Shown here piece by piece: positions 13,656 through 14,160 of a stretch of DNA of 14,160 nt. The stretch comes from Nocardioides sp. (lineage in GTDB: Bacteria > Actinomycetota > Actinomycetes > Propionibacteriales > Nocardioidaceae), in contig JAOPXF010000514.1 in the NCBI GenBank assembly GCA_025965295.1, positions 1 to 14,160 of the forward strand. The letters are read 5' to 3'. The stretch's first letter is position 1, and every line of letters starts with the position of its first letter. A program made the translations under genes and the position numbers. The notes below the pieces were generated by a model, which made no database searches, had not been told where the DNA came from, and worked only from the letters and a program-made list of their open reading frames with translations.

Positions 13656-14160
13656 CGCAGCCGGTCGACGTAGGCCATCCCGAGCCGGAGATCCCGCAGC
13701 CGCCGCTCCCACGTGACCCCGACGAAGGTGAGCACGGTCCCGGCGCCGCCGATCAGGATCCACTGGGGGGTGACCAGGACGTACGGCGCGAGCTCGGCCA
13801 GCACCAGCAGCCCGCCGACGGCCGCGCCGACCACGAGGGGAGCGCTCCAGCGGAGCTGGGCGCCGGCGAGCAGCAGGGCCAGGCAGGCGGCGCCGAGGAT
13901 GACCGCGCGCGTCGAGACCAGGTCGTCCGCCAGCACCCACAGGAGCGACGGTGTGGTCGCCAGGGCCAGGCCGGGCACCAGGGCCAGCCGGGTGGACGCG
14001 GTCGGGTCCACGTGGAGACGGCGGAGCCCGACGAGGAGCAGCGCGACCGCCGTCGGCAGCGTGTAGGCCTCGGGGGCGGTGACACCCAGGTCCGCGAGCC
14101 GGACCCAGGTCGCGGCCGCCAGGAGCAGCCCGCCCAGCCAGCCCAGCTGGCGTCGGCTCG
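13652..14160 (-). CDS. Integral membrane protein, C-terminal part (start outside window)
   Basis: The minus-strand frame is open from the right edge to TGA at 13652 and encodes about 168 residues, so the N-terminus is missing. Hydrophobic segments are visible in LGWLGGLLLAAATW, LPTAVALLLVGL, LALVPGLALATTPSLLWVLA, AVILGAACLALLLAGA, PLVVGAAVGGLLVLAEL and WILIGGAGTVLTFVGVTW. The protein ends in a basic tail (WERRLRDLRLGMAYVDRLR), which suggests a cytosolic C-terminus. The pattern EAYTLPTAVALLLVGLRRL with the ERRLRDL tail resembles actinobacterial SCO7613-type multi-spanning proteins of unknown function; this recollection is not certain. An internal ATG near 14011 is unlikely to be the start because the same pattern continues upstream of it. 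Confidence 0.8.
   Translation of the reverse strand, partial: SRRQLGWLGGLLLAAATWVRLADLGVTAPEAYTLPTAVALLLVGLRRLHVDPTASTRLALVPGLALATTPSLLWVLADDLVSTRAVILGAACLALLLAGAQLRWSAPLVVGAAVGGLLVLAELAPYVLVTPQWILIGGAGTVLTFVGVTWERRLRDLRLGMAYVDRLR

Overview
The window is chromosomal DNA of a very GC-rich actinomycete. The gene order purF-purM-DUF3073 next to a valine/leucine dehydrogenase is the order I recall from Streptomyces-like actinobacteria. Together with the frequent GTG starts and the protein sequences it suggests Nocardioides or a relative; the genus is an inference. No mobile element, CRISPR array, tRNA or rRNA was seen, and no gene-free stretch exceeds about 190 bases.

Layout. (1) Positions 1-2607, + strand: end of purF, complete purM and a short DUF3073 gene. 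This is purine synthesis plus a conserved actinobacterial small protein. (2) 2640-3797, - strand: a branched-chain amino acid dehydrogenase. (3) 3938-5543: a divergent pair, a membrane-tailed Ser/Thr protein kinase (- strand) and an ECF-like sigma factor (+ strand), with starts 67 bases apart and no anti-sigma gene nearby. (4) 5572-8757, - strand: a 1061-residue hybrid histidine kinase (PAS-PAS-GAF-HisKA-HATPase-REC-REC-HPt). (5) 8847-10467, - strand: an overlapping pair, a histidine-family phosphatase then an NAD(P)H-hydrate dehydratase. (6) 10658-13645, + strand: an atypical SDR NAD(P)-binding protein, then an alpha/beta hydrolase and a PAS-SpoIIE phosphatase. The last two match the RsbQ-RsbP energy-stress pair of Bacillus subtilis closely. 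(7) 13652 to the right edge, - strand: the C-terminal part of an integral membrane protein.

How it works together. The left part is housekeeping metabolism. From about 3.9 kb on, most of the window is signal transduction: a Ser/Thr kinase beside a sigma factor, a multi-input phosphorelay kinase with no output protein beside it, and an RsbQ-RsbP module that in Bacillus reports energy stress to the partner-switching control of sigma-B. The anti-sigma and anti-anti-sigma partners expected for RsbP lie outside the window. The most interesting candidates are the RsbQ-RsbP pair, with an apparently leaderless promoter covered by an 18-base dyad, and the kinase/sigma pair, which may be a phosphorylation-controlled sigma factor. 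That these modules form one stress-signalling region is inference from proximity alone.
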